Source: Coriobacteriaceae bacterium
GTDB taxonomy: Bacteria; Actinomycetota; Coriobacteriia; Coriobacteriales; Eggerthellaceae
Direction: 5' to 3'
Assembly (NCBI GenBank): GCA_015062685.1
Contig: SUUE01000001.1
Coordinates: forward strand, 209,704 to 273,703
DNA: 64,000 bases
Of the stretch, positions 63,540 through 64,000 are shown piece by piece (the first letter of the stretch is position 1; every line of letters begins with the position of its first letter). The notes under the pieces were generated by a model. It saw nothing but the letters and a program-made list of their open reading frames with translations. It was not told where the DNA came from and made no database searches. A program made the position numbers and the translations under genes.

Positions 63540-64000
63540 AAGCGATAGCACAAACATCGATGAAGGTCCGAATTACCCTGCATGCCATCGAGCCATTTCT
63601 CAGTGCTTCGGAGCACAATGGCGCCTCCATGCGCATCGAATCCGAATACCAAAACACCAATGGCCTTAGCTTCTTGGTGTCTGCAGTTCGTCTTTGCCAC
63701 CATCCCTGGCCGCTAGCCCACACGTGCGCGGACAAGCCCGATAACGTAGCAGGCCGGACGATCACGCGTAGGGTGTGCGCCGCTGCCCGGGCGTGACGCA
63801 TGACGGACGCGCGCCCCGATAACGCTGCCATAGGCCAGATGGCGGCGTAGCGTGGGCTGAGCACGCGGCCGGAGGCAGACCGCGTCAGCGGGCTGCCGTA
63901 GGCGCGTATGCGAAGACCACGCGGAGCCGACAGCTGGCCGTGCGGGAGACTTCCTGGGCGCGCGGCCGGCATGTGGCACGAACGGGCCGAGCGCACACCC
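63540..64000. other. Terminal stretch without an assignable gene
   Basis: ORFs of 60-160 codons occur on both strands but none has recognisable motifs, a good ribosome site or consistent codon use. The AT-richer first 150 bases (63540-63690) could hold a small degraded gene. Confidence 0.4.

Noticed and set aside
63511-63996. 161-codon minus-strand ORF at the window end, and overlapping ORFs on the plus strand
   Set aside because: Arg/Ala/Ser-rich with no motif or ribosome site; composition changes half-way through the frame.

Overview
The window looks like chromosomal DNA of a high-GC Gram-positive of the Coriobacteriia, most likely an Eggerthellaceae member. That assignment is an inference from four things: roughly 62-66% GC in the core genes, an actinobacterial type-Z (zinc) S14, the frequent GTG and TTG starts, and the gene set (lutABC, K+-type membrane pyrophosphatase, zinc-ribbon membrane proteins, many intergenic palindromes). 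No taxonomic marker was searched.

Layout. 1-6.3 kb (minus strand): the start of aroA, a GH2 glycosidase, a flavodoxin-fold reductase, then rluB-scpB-scpA and an M50 protease. 6.4-10.7 kb (plus): a universal stress protein; a signalling group made of an XRE-receiver regulator, a LytS-type kinase and a membrane PP2C phosphatase; and a dead STAS fragment. 10.7-13.6 kb (minus): lutABC for lactate oxidation. 14.2-23.5 kb (minus): a ribosomal protein cluster from rplB to secY. It lacks the usual neighbours at both ends, and repeat elements sit at both breaks. 24-37 kb: trigger factor, two MacB-type ABC export systems, a lipoprotein, a zinc-ribbon protein and hppA. 37-44.7 kb: truB, nrnA, rbfA, infB, rnpM, nusA and rimP, read as rimP-nusA-rnpM-infB-rbfA-nrnA-truB, with a terminator hairpin in the rimP leader. 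45-53.7 kb: surface and envelope genes (DUF559-like protein, VanZ, zinc-ribbon protein, DUF4422 protein, a polytopic membrane protein, and a TagGH-type polysaccharide exporter).

From about 53.7 to 62.2 kb base composition falls sharply outside an IS21-family element. This accessory island carries two candidate defence modules: an AAA ATPase paired with a small PD-(D/E)XK nuclease, and a 976-residue protein joining an HsdR-like nuclease domain to a NACHT NTPase. Core-like composition resumes exactly at an AAA_14/DUF4143 gene.

The most unusual content is the non-coding repeat landscape. There are five copies of a roughly 205-bp modular element built from direct boxes plus one inverted module, always in the same orientation and 3' of a gene. 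Three copies of a second element have two nested stems that change sequence between copies yet stay complementary. There are also two copies of a perfect 32-bp-arm palindrome and about sixteen short GTAGGGGCGC-type palindromes, one of which is inside a coding sequence. The first two families and the ATPase-nuclease pair are my best candidates for something undescribed.
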